A DNA stretch of 64,000 bases, from positions 4,774,001 through 4,838,000 of the forward strand of contig NZ_CP150274.1 in assembly GCF_037977055.1 (NCBI RefSeq), given 5' to 3'. Positions within the stretch are counted from its first letter, which is position 1. Every line of letters starts with the position of its first letter. The translations under genes and the position numbers were made by a program. Positions 50,902 through 59,868 of the stretch are shown here, piece by piece. Origin of the DNA: Paenibacillus sp. FSL K6-1096. Lineage in GTDB: Bacteria; Bacillota; Bacilli; Paenibacillales; Paenibacillaceae. The notes under the pieces were generated by a model, which worked only from the letters and a program-made list of their open reading frames with translations, was not told the DNA's origin and did no database searches.

Positions 50902-50937
50902 GCAAGAAGCACCCTTGTTCCCAAGGGTGCTTCTTGC
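50902..50937. terminator. Perfect 16-bp hairpin at the end of the tagO-like gene
   Basis: GCAAGAAGCACCCTTG and its exact complement surround TTCC, 10 bases past the stop of the leftward gene. No T-run follows on the minus strand, so it may be a processing or stability element rather than a classic terminator. Confidence 0.6.
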
Positions 50938-50947
50938 CGGTACTATT

Positions 50948-51916
50948 CTAGATCTGAATCAGCAGCAATATGATGGACGACAGTGACAGGCAGACGCTGA
51001 CCAGATAGAGCACGGCAACGACCTGCTTCTGGTTCAGACCGGCCTTAAGCAGCCGGTAATGAACCTGGGTGGCGTCGGCCTGGTAGATGGCTTGTCCCTT
51101 CAGGAAGCGCTTGATGACGACAAAAATATTGTCGAAGATCGGCACGCCCAGCGCCAGAATCGGGATGAACAGCGACAGCACGGTAGCCTGCTTGAAGGCG
51201 CCGTCCAGCGCGATTACCGCCAGGATGAAGCCGAGGAACGTGGCGCCGGCATCGCCCATGAAGATTTTGGCTGGGGCCTTATTGAAGCGCAGGTAAGCCA
51301 GAGTAACTCCGATCAGCGACACCGCCATGAAAGCGGAAGTGGATTGGCCCATTGTCAGCGCGACAACGAACAGGGTCACTGCGGAAATAGCGGTAAGTCC
51401 GCCGGCCAGACCGTCCATGCCGTCGGAGAAATTGATCACCGTGGTTACCCCAAAGATCCAGATAATCGTCAGCAGGAACTGTAAAATAAACGGAAGTGAG
51501 ATATAATCACCCGAGAAGGGGTTGATGAAGCCGGTGAACGCATTGCCTGAGAAGAAGACCAGAACCGCTGCGGCAATCTGCACGATGAACTTGGGCAGCG
51601 CCGGGAAATCCTTGCCTTTGGTCTTGTACCAGTCATCAATCGTTCCTATGGTCAGCAGGAGAATGCCGCCGATGAACAGAGCAAGCGTCTCCAGGGTGAA
51701 TTCACGTGCGAAGAGCAGATATGTAATGAAAAAACCGACGAATATGGCATAGCTGGCCGTAAGCGGAATCGGCTCCCTATGTATCTTGCGTTCCACATCT
51801 TCCCTGGGCCGGTCCACGAAATCCAGCCGGAAGGCGAGCTTGCCAAGAGGAGGAATCAGCAGATAAACGATAAGAAATGACACAATAAACGCTAGACCGT
51901 ATAAAATGACAATCAC
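50948..51916 (-). CDS. tagO: Undecaprenyl-phosphate GlcNAc-1-phosphate transferase (TagO/WecA type)
   Basis: Starts assembly of wall teichoic acid or another wall polymer by moving GlcNAc-1-phosphate to the lipid carrier. 322 aa with about ten to eleven membrane segments. Conserved cytoplasmic motifs are TIDDWYKTKGKDFPALPK (Asp-Asp), INFSDGMDGLAGG and FMGDAGATFLGF. The C-terminal ATQVHYRLLKAGL corresponds to the HIHH carbohydrate-recognition loop, here with one His. The start is GTG with a poor ribosome binding site, so it is less certain. Alone, divergent from the HAD gene. Confidence 0.88.
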   Translation of the reverse strand: MIVILYGLAFIVSFLIVYLLIPPLGKLAFRLDFVDRPREDVERKIHREPIPLTASYAIFVGFFITYLLFAREFTLETLALFIGGILLLTIGTIDDWYKTKGKDFPALPKFIVQIAAAVLVFFSGNAFTGFINPFSGDYISLPFILQFLLTIIWIFGVTTVINFSDGMDGLAGGLTAISAVTLFVVALTMGQSTSAFMAVSLIGVTLAYLRFNKAPAKIFMGDAGATFLGFILAVIALDGAFKQATVLSLFIPILALGVPIFDNIFVVIKRFLKGQAIYQADATQVHYRLLKAGLNQKQVVAVLYLVSVCLSLSSIILLLIQI

Positions 51917-52101
51917 CCCGTAAATGAATTTGAATATAAGGAGTATGCCGGTTCACCAGGGCAGTCTCTCCCTATATTTCGTGCTGAAACAGCATGAATC
52001 CGCATGAAGCGGCATAGCTGTTCCCGCTTGAGCTGGTCTACCCTAGATTATATCGCAGAAGGCTGTATGTTGTCGAACCGGCAGAGAGAATGGAGGAAAT
52101 A

Positions 52102-52785
52102 ATGAAATACGATTGTATACTTTTTGATGCTGATGATACGCTGTTTGATTACGGGATGGCGGAGAGCCATGCCTTGAATCATGCGTTTACCCACTTCGGG
52201 CTGCCGACAGGCGCTCACGACTATGCGGAGAGTTATCAGGAGATTAACCGCGCGCTGTGGAAGGATTATGAGGAAGGGCGGATCACCTCGGCCGCACTGC
52301 GGGTGGAGCGGTTCAACCGTCTGTTTGCCGCCCATGACCTTGCGCTTAAGCCGGAGGCATTCAGCGACGCCTATCTTCGTTTTCTCGGGGAGGGCACCTT
52401 CCTGATTCAAGGGGCGGCAGAGCTGTGCCGGGAGCTTACCGGATGCAGGCTGGCCATTATTACGAACGGGATCAAGGATGTGCAGAACGCCAGAATTCAG
52501 GGCTCCCCGCTCAGCGAGGTGTTCGAGGCGGTGATTGTCTCTGAGGAGACAGGCTACCAGAAGCCGGAGACCGGGATTTTTGACTATGCGTTCGCAAGGC
52601 TTAATCTTACAGATAAATCCAAGGTCCTGATGGTCGGGGATTCGTTGACCTCAGACATCCGGGGCGGGATGAATTACGGCATCGATACGTGCTGGTTCAA
52701 TCCGTTGGCTAAGCCCGGTAACGCCGGAATCACGCCAACCTATGAAATCCGCAGCCTGGACGAACTGCTGGAGATTATACGCTAG
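52102..52785 (+). CDS. HAD-family phosphatase, YjjG-like nucleotidase
   Basis: 227 aa soluble hydrolase. The catalytic Asp pair is in ILFDADDTLFDY, motif II Thr in IITNG, the Lys in GYQKPE and the metal-binding Asp in MVGDSLTSDI. The C1 helical cap and GYQKPETGIFDYAF resemble YjjG, a pyrimidine nucleotidase that clears non-canonical nucleotides; B. subtilis YfnB is similar. The ATG after TGGAGG is preferred over an ATG four codons earlier. Substrate is inferred from the subfamily. Confidence 0.85.
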   Translation: MKYDCILFDADDTLFDYGMAESHALNHAFTHFGLPTGAHDYAESYQEINRALWKDYEEGRITSAALRVERFNRLFAAHDLALKPEAFSDAYLRFLGEGTFLIQGAAELCRELTGCRLAIITNGIKDVQNARIQGSPLSEVFEAVIVSEETGYQKPETGIFDYAFARLNLTDKSKVLMVGDSLTSDIRGGMNYGIDTCWFNPLAKPGNAGITPTYEIRSLDELLEIIR

Positions 52786-52882
52786 ATCTGCCGGGGGCGG
52801 TTAGAAGATTCACTTCCGTGTTTAATAGATAAGGACGCTATCTATGTTCTTTATCAACTACAACATACGGGAGAGGATATTT

Positions 52883-53563
52883 ATGAGGAAAAAATGGCTG
52901 ATAGCCGCTGTAGCCGCCGGAATGACGGTAACAGGCTCAGCAGGCGTGTACGCAGGCGCCAAATTGGAGCAGATCAAAGCTTATCTGAACCATAGCCTTG
53001 GTATCGTGGTGGACGGTAACCCTTTTTGGATGAAGGACGGCAACGGCAAAACCTTGACACCCATTACCTATAATGGCCTGACCTACCTTCCGGTCCAGTC
53101 TATTGCGACGGTGCTGAAGGTGCCGATTAACTACGATTCCGTCAATTATAAAGTGAGAATCGGACAAGGCAGCTACGACATTCCTGCGCCTACACCTGCA
53201 CCAGCACCGGGCGGCGGAACGTCTGCTCCGGTTGTTGAGAGTAAGGTAAGGCCGGTTAATCTGCCTAAGGATTTCCCGATTCCGCAGGATGCCGTGATTG
53301 CCACCACGCTGGATACGGATGCCGGCGGGGTGAAGAAGGTAGCCTTCAGTTATTCCACCCAGGAGACGCTGGAGATGATGGGCTTCGTCTACAGTGAATA
53401 TGTGCGCATCAAAGGGCTGGACAATCCTTCCGAATCCGTGTCTGCCAGCAATGTCAGAATTACGGGCCGGCTTGGCGGGAACAGTCCGTTATCGATTACC
53501 GGCAAGGCCTCCACAGCCCGGCCGGGCTACAATATCTTCACCATTACCTGGTCAGAGAGCTGA
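52883..53563 (+). CDS. Secreted stalk-domain protein, unknown
   Basis: 226 aa. Signal peptide (MRKKWLIAAVAAGMTVTGSA), then a 'copper amine oxidase N-terminal-like' domain with GLTYLPVQSIATVLKVPINY, a Pro/Ala linker (PAPTPAPAPGGG) and a C-terminal beta-rich domain of about 95 residues that I do not recognise. GGGAGAGG stands before the ATG. The domain is thought to be a cell-surface stalk and is repeated in the deacetylase at 45.3 kb and the protein at 56.8 kb. Confidence 0.78.
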   Translation: MRKKWLIAAVAAGMTVTGSAGVYAGAKLEQIKAYLNHSLGIVVDGNPFWMKDGNGKTLTPITYNGLTYLPVQSIATVLKVPINYDSVNYKVRIGQGSYDIPAPTPAPAPGGGTSAPVVESKVRPVNLPKDFPIPQDAVIATTLDTDAGGVKKVAFSYSTQETLEMMGFVYSEYVRIKGLDNPSESVSASNVRITGRLGGNSPLSITGKASTARPGYNIFTITWSES

Positions 53564-53589
53564 GCGGGACAGCAAACCTCATATACACA

Positions 53590-53627
53590 ACAAGAACTCC
53601 GGCCGTGTTATGGTCCGGAGTTCTTGT
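53590..53627. terminator. Hairpin between convergent genes
   Basis: ACAAGAACTCCGG pairs perfectly with CCGGAGTTCTTGT around 12 bases. There is no strong T-run on either side. It probably stops both the stalk-protein gene and the leftward dioxygenase gene. Confidence 0.65.
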
Positions 53628-53643
53628 GCGGAAGGCTATAAGG

Positions 53644-54627
53644 TTAGTCCTGCTGGCGGGTATCCAGCGGCTTCAGATGGGCTTCGATCTGTTCACGCTT
53701 CGCTTCGAGGAACGGCGGAAGCGCCAGGGCTTCACCCAGATGCTCGACCTCTTCGTCTGTAGCGAAGCCCGGTCCGTCGGTAGCCAGCTCGAACAGGATG
53801 CCGTTAGGCTCGCGGAAATACAGCGAACGGAAGTAGAAGCGGTCTACAAATCCCGAGTTGGGCAGCTGCACTGAACGGATGCGTTCGATCCACTGCTTCA
53901 GCTCCTCTTCGTTGTCGACGCGGAAGGCGACATGGTGTACGCCGCCCCGTCCCAGGCGCTCCTGCGGGAGGTCGTTGCGTTCCTCCAGGTGAACCTCTGT
54001 GCCGGAGCCGCCCTCGCCGGTCTCGAACACAATCACATCCGGCTGCCCGGCTACCGGCGAAGGGTAGGTGCCCTTGCGGCGGAAGCCGAGCAGGTCTTCA
54101 AGGATCAGCGCGGTGTGTTCAGCCGTCTCTACGGTCAGGTGAGCCGGTCCCAATCCGACAATGGCATATTCGGGCGGAACCGGGCTCTTGGCCCAAGGCT
54201 TGCCGCCGGCCATGCCCTCATTATGCTCATCCGAGACGAGGATGAGCCGCTGGCCTTCATGGTCGGTGAAGGCCAGGGTCTTGCGGCCGCCGCGTTCGGT
54301 AATCTCGTCATGCTCTACCCCGCAGACGGCGAACCGCTGGGTCCAGAAGAGCAGCGCTTCATCGCTGGGGACACGCAGGGAGAGCGCGGAGATGCTGTTG
54401 TTGCCGTCGCGGTTGCGTCCGGCATTCGGCAGCTCGAAGAAGGTAAGCTCTGTACCGGGGCTGCCGGTCTCATCCCCGTAGAACAGGTGATAGACCGAGA
54501 TATCGTCCTGGTTTACCGTTTTTTTGATCAGGCGCAGTCCGAGCACTTCGGTGTAGAATTTGTAGTTTTCGGGCGCTTTGGCTGTAATGGCGGATACATG
54601 ATGCAGTCCTTTTAATGTTACACTCAT
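53644..54627 (-). CDS. Ring-cleaving dioxygenase, MhqO/MhqE type
   Basis: 327 aa with two vicinal-oxygen-chelate repeats. The first starts LKGLHHVSAITAKAPENYKFY and carries GLRLIKKTVNQDD; the second has GRGGVHHVAFRVDNEEEL and ends EPNGILFELATDGPGF. The His, His and Glu expected to bind iron are in LHHV, VHHVAF and FELATDG. Bacillus homologues (MhqO, MhqE) degrade quinones and hydroquinones and are induced by MarR-type repressors. TTAGGAGG precedes the ATG. Monocistronic. Confidence 0.88.
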   Translation of the reverse strand: MSVTLKGLHHVSAITAKAPENYKFYTEVLGLRLIKKTVNQDDISVYHLFYGDETGSPGTELTFFELPNAGRNRDGNNSISALSLRVPSDEALLFWTQRFAVCGVEHDEITERGGRKTLAFTDHEGQRLILVSDEHNEGMAGGKPWAKSPVPPEYAIVGLGPAHLTVETAEHTALILEDLLGFRRKGTYPSPVAGQPDVIVFETGEGGSGTEVHLEERNDLPQERLGRGGVHHVAFRVDNEEELKQWIERIRSVQLPNSGFVDRFYFRSLYFREPNGILFELATDGPGFATDEEVEHLGEALALPPFLEAKREQIEAHLKPLDTRQQD

Positions 54628-54694
54628 GAGAGTGGCCTCCTAAAAAATAATTTTATGTGGTGATGCAATTGCTTTAAAAATTTAAGTTACTTTC

Positions 54695-54723
54695 ATTTTA
54701 ATAGTTAATGAGAAGAATTGCAA
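54695..54723 (-). promoter_or_regulatory. Promoter of the ring-cleaving dioxygenase gene
   Basis: On the minus strand TTGCAA and TAAAAT lie 17 bases apart. A TTTAAA-AATTTAA imperfect dyad lies just downstream (54673-54686), where a MarR-type repressor could sit, but I see no known MhqR box. Confidence 0.6.
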
Positions 54724-54768
54724 GCTGTTTTCACCAGAACCTTATTATCTAAGAAAGCAGGGAGAATC

Positions 54769-55605
54769 ATGCATACGCATTCAAGTCTGCTAAAGCAGAT
54801 GGGGAGCATGGGGATCGACCGCAAGGGAACGCTGCTGGTCCACTCCTCATTCAAAAGTATAGGTGAAGTAGAAGGAGGGGCGGAGACCGTGCTGGATGCT
54901 CTCTCCGGCTACATGAAGGACGGGCTGCTTGTTCTGCCTACACATACCTGGTCGTACATCGACGCGAACAATCCGCGCTTCTCCGTCCTGGAGTCGCCGG
55001 CCTGCGTCGGCATTCTGCCGGAGCTGTTCCGCAGGCGGCCGGGCGTGATCCGCTCCTGGCATCCTACGCATTCCGTAGCTGCGCTGGGGGCTGACGCGGC
55101 CGCGTTCACTGCCGGTGACGAACGATGGGATACGCCCTGTGCACGCGGGTCCGTCTACGGCAGGCTGCTGGACCGGGAGGCGGTGATTATGCTGCTCGGT
55201 GTCGATCTGCGGAGGAATACATTCATCCACGGGATCGAGGAATGGGTCGATATCCCGGGGCGGATGACAGACGGGCATGAGGCGCTGTATACCGTAACTC
55301 CAAGCGGGGAGGAGATTTCCGTGCCTTCGCGCAGACACTGCGGGCTGTCCTGGTCACAGCATTTCTGGAAGGTGGAGACCATCCTGGAGCAGGGCGGGGC
55401 GCTGCGCAGAGGCCGCTTCGGTGATGCTGAGGTGATGATCTGCAGCACGGTGGAGACCACCCGTATCCTGAGCGCCATGCTGCGAGAGAACCCGGATCTG
55501 TTCTCGGACAATGAGCCGCTAGGGGACGAAGCTGTGCCGGAGGCACTACCGAAGACGAAGCGTGAGGTTCCGGCACAGCCTGCCGGGAAGCGCGCAGAGG
55601 ACTAA
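54769..55605 (+). CDS. Aminoglycoside 3-N-acetyltransferase family protein
   Basis: 278 aa. The N-terminal LLVHSSFKSIGEVEGGAETV and the acetyl-CoA region HPTHSVAALGADA, followed by ARGSVYGRLLDREAVIMLLGV, are family hallmarks; the catalytic His-Asp/Glu site fits THSVAALG and the later RNTFIHGIEEW. Many chromosomal members in soil Bacillota do not confer strong resistance and may acetylate other amines. The C-terminal ~30 residues are a Glu/Pro/Lys-rich tail. GCAGGGAG lies before the ATG. Activity is not provable from sequence. Confidence 0.87.
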   Translation: MHTHSSLLKQMGSMGIDRKGTLLVHSSFKSIGEVEGGAETVLDALSGYMKDGLLVLPTHTWSYIDANNPRFSVLESPACVGILPELFRRRPGVIRSWHPTHSVAALGADAAAFTAGDERWDTPCARGSVYGRLLDREAVIMLLGVDLRRNTFIHGIEEWVDIPGRMTDGHEALYTVTPSGEEISVPSRRHCGLSWSQHFWKVETILEQGGALRRGRFGDAEVMICSTVETTRILSAMLRENPDLFSDNEPLGDEAVPEALPKTKREVPAQPAGKRAED

Positions 55606-55693
55606 CCTCTAATAGGTTATCCGCTGGTTCTGGCGGGCTTCTATCAATGTATGGTATATTAATCTCACACAAAACAAAGTAAGGAGATTGGAA

Positions 55694-56626
55694 ATGACAA
55701 AAACTTTGATCTTTGGACACAAAAACCCGGATACTGACACGATCTGCTCCGCAATTGCCTATGCAGCGCTTAAGAAGGAACTGGGCTTGGATGCCGAGCC
55801 GGTCCGCCTTGGAGAAGTCAACGGAGAGACCGGATACGCCCTCAAATACTTCGGCGTGGAAGCTCCGCGTCTTGTAGAGAACGTAGCCGGAGAGGCTGAG
55901 CAAGTGATCCTGGTGGACCACAATGAACGCCAGCAGAGCGCCAGCGATATCGATCAGGTCCGCGTGGTTGAGGTTATCGACCATCACCGGATCGCGAACT
56001 TTGAAACCGCCCACCCGCTGTATTACCGGGCTGAGCCGGTAGGCTGTACTGCCACCATCCTGAACAAGCTCTACAAGGAGAACGGCATAGCCATTCCAAA
56101 GAACATTGCCGGACTGATGCTGTCCGCTATCATTTCCGATTCCCTGCTGTTCAAATCCCCGACCTGCACCGAGCAGGATGTGGCTGCTGCGCGTGAACTG
56201 GCTGAGATTGCCGGTGTGGATGCCGAGAGCTATGGCCTGGACATGCTGAAGGCAGGCGCTGACCTGAGCGACAAGAGTATTGCCCAGCTGATCTCCCTGG
56301 ATGCCAAGGAATTCAAGATGGGTGAATACAAGGTGGAGATTGCCCAGGTGAATGCGGTTGATGTGAACGATGTGCTGTCCAAGCAGGCGGAGCTGGAGAG
56401 CGCCCTGACTGCGATTATCGACGACAAGGGACTGGACCTGTTCATGTTCGTGGTTACCGATATTCTGAACAATGATTCTGTAGGCCTGGCGCTGGGCCGC
56501 GCCGCAGGTGCTGTTGAGCAGGCGTACAATGTGAAGCTGGATGCCAACAAGGCGGTCCTGAAGGGCGTAGTCTCCCGCAAGTCACAGATCGTGCCGGTGC
56601 TGACCGAGACGATTGCCAAGCTCTAG
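55694..56626 (+). CDS. ppaC: Manganese-dependent inorganic pyrophosphatase
   Basis: Family II pyrophosphatase, which hydrolyses PPi from biosynthesis. 310 aa. DHH-domain metal ligands are in FGHKNPDTDTICSA, LVDHNE and VIDHHRIANF; the DHHA2 domain ends with VVSRKSQIVP, which supplies the basic residues that bind phosphate. The ATG 7 bases after AAGGAG is used; a TTG two codons earlier is less likely. It has no CBS insertion. Monocistronic with a terminator. Confidence 0.95.
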   Translation: MTKTLIFGHKNPDTDTICSAIAYAALKKELGLDAEPVRLGEVNGETGYALKYFGVEAPRLVENVAGEAEQVILVDHNERQQSASDIDQVRVVEVIDHHRIANFETAHPLYYRAEPVGCTATILNKLYKENGIAIPKNIAGLMLSAIISDSLLFKSPTCTEQDVAAARELAEIAGVDAESYGLDMLKAGADLSDKSIAQLISLDAKEFKMGEYKVEIAQVNAVDVNDVLSKQAELESALTAIIDDKGLDLFMFVVTDILNNDSVGLALGRAAGAVEQAYNVKLDANKAVLKGVVSRKSQIVPVLTETIAKL

Positions 56627-56678
56627 AAGGTCCTCCGGACGCTTAGCCGGAACGCTGCTGCGTCCATTCTGATGCCCT

Positions 56679-56725
56679 GACCGGCTGTGCTGTCCCTGCG
56701 GGGAGGGTGCGGCCGGTTTTATTTT
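56679..56725 (+). terminator. Terminator after ppaC
   Basis: ACCGGC pairs with GCCGGT across a GC-rich loop, which can fold further, and is followed by TTTTATTTTA. Confidence 0.7.
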
Positions 56726-56794
56726 ACAATTCAGAGCAACTCCTTCGCCGTTCAAGGGTATATACAGCATAGGACATTGGAAGGGGACGGGAAC

Positions 56795-57367
56795 ATGGGA
56801 AAAATGCGGAAGCTGGCGGTGTCAACAATCTGTCTCATGCTGGTCTCGGGGGGAGGCCTGCTGTACGCGGCTGCGGGTAAAAATGAGCTGTCCATGTATG
56901 TCAATAATGTGCTGCTGAAGCAGCCGGCGGTCTCCTCGGAGGGCGCGGTCTATCTGCCTGCGGAGCAGGTGGCAGAGAATATGCAGGCCATGGTATCCTT
57001 AGACGAGAACGCAGGGACGGTAAAGATCTATAAGCCTAACGTGAATACAGTACTGCTTGATGACCAGGGTAAAATTTTCGGCAAAGTCAGAAGTGAATCC
57101 AGCAGCACCTTCTCGGCTCTGGTCCAGGTGGATCAGCTCAAAACGGAGATCTCCGATCTGAAGATCACCATCACCGACCCGGCAGGCAAGACGGATACCG
57201 TCGATAACCAGCCGATTACCGAGAAGAAGGACAGCTTCTGGTTCAAATCCGCCGCTTACAGCTACAAGGTTGCCGACAAAGGCAGCTATACCGTCCAGGT
57301 CTATTTCAAGGATGCGGCGTCCAAGAAGTGGTTCCTGGTATCCGAGCTGCAAATATCGACCACATAA
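56795..57367 (+). CDS. Secreted stalk-domain protein, unknown
   Basis: 190 aa. Signal peptide (LAVSTICLMLVSGGGLLYA), then a 'copper amine oxidase N-terminal-like' domain (ELSMYVNNVLLKQPAVSSEG, VYLPAEQVAENMQAMV) and a beta-sandwich-like C-terminus (SYTVQVYFKDAASKKWFLVS). AAGGGGACGGGAAC precedes the chosen ATG; an upstream frame lacks a signal peptide. Similar in layout to the 52.9 kb protein. The pirin gene follows after 31 bases. Confidence 0.75.
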   Translation: MGKMRKLAVSTICLMLVSGGGLLYAAAGKNELSMYVNNVLLKQPAVSSEGAVYLPAEQVAENMQAMVSLDENAGTVKIYKPNVNTVLLDDQGKIFGKVRSESSSTFSALVQVDQLKTEISDLKITITDPAGKTDTVDNQPITEKKDSFWFKSAAYSYKVADKGSYTVQVYFKDAASKKWFLVSELQISTT

Positions 57368-57398
57368 CCACTGATAAACCAATGAGGAGGCGGTTCCA

Positions 57399-58100
57399 TT
57401 GATTACAGTCTATCCGGCAGAATCTGCACACCGGTTCGACCACGGCTGGCTGAAGGGCAGTCATGTCTTCTCCTTCGGCGAGTACTATGATCCTGACAAT
57501 ACGGCATTCGGCCCGATGCGGGTCTGCAACGACGATACCATTGCTCCGGGGAAGGGCTTCGGAGCCCATCCGCACAGCGATATGGAGATTGTCTCCATCG
57601 TGCTGACCGGCGTCCTGCGCCATGAGGATAACCTGGGCAATGTGGCCGAGACGTCCTTCGGCGGCATCCAGCGCATGTCGGCCGGAAGCGGCGTCATTCA
57701 TACCGAGCATAATCCTTCGGACAGCGAGCCGGTACGCCTGCTCCAGCTATGGTTCATGCCGCGCACCCGGGGGACCGCTCCCTCGTATGCAACCGGACGG
57801 TTCGATCCGGCGAAGCTGGACGGACAGCTGCTGCCGGTTGTAGCGGCCGAAGCCTCGGCGGAGGTCGTGGATATCGCCCAGGATATGACGATTTATCTCG
57901 GCAGAGCGAAGGCAGGAGAGCAGCTGCAGTTCCGCCAGGAGCCGGGGTGGCGCAGCTTCGTGTATCTGGTAGAGGGGCAGCTTACCCTGAACGGAGGGAA
58001 GGCGCTGAAGCCTGGAGATTCCGCAAGGATTCAGGAGCTGGAGGAGCTGGAGCTGAAGGCAGGCGAAGATATCCTGGTCATGGTCATTGATCTGCCGTGA
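57399..58100 (+). CDS. Pirin-family cupin (YhhW-like)
   Basis: 233 aa, two cupin domains. The metal ligands of pirins are visible: GFGAHPHSDMEIVS (two His), GVIHTEHN (His and Glu). Members such as E. coli YhhW have quercetin 2,3-dioxygenase activity in vitro; the physiological role is unclear. The start is TTG, fixed by GAGGAGG 8 bases upstream. The 109-residue gene follows by 34 bases, so the two may form an operon. Confidence 0.87.
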   Translation: MITVYPAESAHRFDHGWLKGSHVFSFGEYYDPDNTAFGPMRVCNDDTIAPGKGFGAHPHSDMEIVSIVLTGVLRHEDNLGNVAETSFGGIQRMSAGSGVIHTEHNPSDSEPVRLLQLWFMPRTRGTAPSYATGRFDPAKLDGQLLPVVAAEASAEVVDIAQDMTIYLGRAKAGEQLQFRQEPGWRSFVYLVEGQLTLNGGKALKPGDSARIQELEELELKAGEDILVMVIDLP

Positions 58101-58134
58101 TTAGGCGAAGCGCAGACTGGAAGGAGGAACGCGG

Positions 58135-58464
58135 ATGGCAGAACATGAAAGAGTGCTGGTGAAGCACGCGGTGACCGGACGGATGCTCGTCAACAGCAAG
58201 GACGGCGTAGCCTATACCTTCGATGAGGAAGGCGGGCTGACCCTGATTACGCTGACAGGTGTGGAGGCGGAGAAGGGCGCAGCGGTTGTGGAGCTGAAGG
58301 CCGAGCTGAATGTATTCCGGTTCGAGGAGCCGGAGGACGGCCCGGTGATTAAGCACTGGTACTATGTGGGGGATAATCCTGTAACCTATGATGCAGATTC
58401 TAATCGGCTGACGATCGCGGTGCAATCCGAAATTGAATACCGTCCCGATCAATACTGGGCATAA
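58135..58464 (+). CDS. Small unknown protein downstream of pirin
   Basis: 109 aa, soluble, probably beta-rich (VLVKHAVTGRMLVNSKDGV, NVFRFEEPEDGPVIKHWYY). I recognise no family. GGAAGGAGGAACGCGG precedes the ATG and a terminator follows. Position suggests co-expression with the pirin-like protein. Confidence 0.65.
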   Translation: MAEHERVLVKHAVTGRMLVNSKDGVAYTFDEEGGLTLITLTGVEAEKGAAVVELKAELNVFRFEEPEDGPVIKHWYYVGDNPVTYDADSNRLTIAVQSEIEYRPDQYWA

Positions 58465-58471
58465 GCCGAAG

Positions 58472-58527
58472 CAGACATCAATTCCCCGCGTGTAACAGCG
58501 CGCGTGAGGTTGATGTCTGTTGTTTTA
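58472..58527 (+). terminator. Terminator after the pirin operon
   Basis: CAGACATCAA pairs with TTGATGTCTG; the arms enclose a second small GC-rich hairpin. TTGTTTTA follows. Confidence 0.8.
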
Positions 58528-58566
58528 TATAAATGTATGAGAAGAGTTGAAAAGGGACAAATGATA

Positions 58567-58595
58567 TTGACAATAAGTTCCGGAAGGAATAGCTT
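58567..58595 (+). promoter_or_regulatory. Candidate promoter of leucine dehydrogenase
   Basis: A perfect TTGACA and a weak TAGCTT are 17 bases apart, about 50 bases ahead of the start. Confidence 0.5.
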
Positions 58596-58646
58596 TGTTA
58601 TGAAAAGTAACATGAAGATCATACAGAGATAGGAGAATGGAAGCGA

Positions 58647-59741
58647 ATGGAGTTATTCACGGCAATGGAGCGGGACGATTACGAGCAGGTGTTATTCTGT
58701 CAGGACAAGGCCTCCGGGCTTAAGGCGATCATTGCCATTCATGACACCACCCTCGGGCCTGCGCTGGGCGGAACGAGAATGTGGACCTATGCGACCGAAG
58801 AGGAGGCGCTGGTGGATGCGCTCCGGCTGGCCAAGGGCATGACGTATAAGAATGCGATGGCCGGACTGAACCTGGGCGGCGGCAAGACGGTGATCCTCGG
58901 CGACCCCCGCACAGACAAGAATGAGGCGATGTTCCGCGCCTTTGGAAGGTACATCCAAGGCCTGAACGGCCGTTACATTACAGCCGAGGATGTGGGCACC
59001 ACCGAGGCGGATATGGATATCATCCATCAGGAGACCGATTTCGTTACAGGCATCTCGGCATCCTACGGCTCCTCCGGCAATCCCTCCCCGGCTACAGCCT
59101 TCGGGGTGTACCAGGGTATGAAGGCGGCGGCCCGAGCTGCCTTTGGCACGGATTCTCTTAGCGGCCGGACGGTTGCCGTGCAGGGTGTCGGCAACGTGTC
59201 CTACACGCTGTGCAAGTATCTTCATGAAGAGGGCGCGCGTCTGATCGTTGCGGATATTCATCCGGAGGCCGTCCGCAGGGCTGTAGAGGCTTACGGGGCT
59301 ACAGCCGTGGAGCCGGGCGAGATTATCCAGGCAGATTGTGAGATCTATGCGCCGTGTGCGCTTGGCGCCACCATCAATGATGAGACGCTGCCGCTGCTGA
59401 GAGCCAAGGTCATTGCCGGTGCAGCCAATAATCAGCTGAAGGAGCCGCGCCACGGGGATGCCCTGCATGAGATGGGGATCGTGTACGCCCCGGATTATGT
59501 CATTAACGCCGGCGGTGTCATCAATATCGCCGATGAATTGAACGGCTACCATAAGGAGCGGGCCTTCAAGCAGATCGCCCGAATCTACGACAGCATCACC
59601 CGTGTGCTGGAAATCTCCCGCGAACGCGGAATTCCGTCATATGCGGCTGCAGATCATCTTGCGGAGGAGCGCATCTCGCTGATGCGTAAGAGCCGCAGCA
59701 CCTTCCTGCAGAACGGGCACCATGTGCTAAGCCGCAGATAA
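58647..59741 (+). CDS. bcd: Leucine dehydrogenase
   Basis: NAD-dependent oxidative deamination of leucine and other branched-chain amino acids; the products feed anteiso/iso fatty acid synthesis. 364 aa, the typical length. The catalytic Lys lies in AGLNLGGGKTVI, the substrate region is GPALGGTRMW, and the dinucleotide-binding motif is VAVQGVGNVSYTL. The C-terminal VINAGGVINIADELNGY is a further signature of the family. Phenylalanine and valine dehydrogenases are close relatives, but the 'GPALGGTRMW' form fits leucine. Monocistronic. Confidence 0.93.
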   Translation: MELFTAMERDDYEQVLFCQDKASGLKAIIAIHDTTLGPALGGTRMWTYATEEEALVDALRLAKGMTYKNAMAGLNLGGGKTVILGDPRTDKNEAMFRAFGRYIQGLNGRYITAEDVGTTEADMDIIHQETDFVTGISASYGSSGNPSPATAFGVYQGMKAAARAAFGTDSLSGRTVAVQGVGNVSYTLCKYLHEEGARLIVADIHPEAVRRAVEAYGATAVEPGEIIQADCEIYAPCALGATINDETLPLLRAKVIAGAANNQLKEPRHGDALHEMGIVYAPDYVINAGGVINIADELNGYHKERAFKQIARIYDSITRVLEISRERGIPSYAAADHLAEERISLMRKSRSTFLQNGHHVLSRR

Positions 59742-59868
59742 GCTGAAGCATTGTTCGACAATATTCCTCCTGTTAGCCGAGAGTAGTGAGAAATGTAGCA
59801 GTGCGCAGCATGGATAATCAGGAAAATAGAACCAGGAAAGATTATGCATAGCTGAGAGGCGGAGGAAC

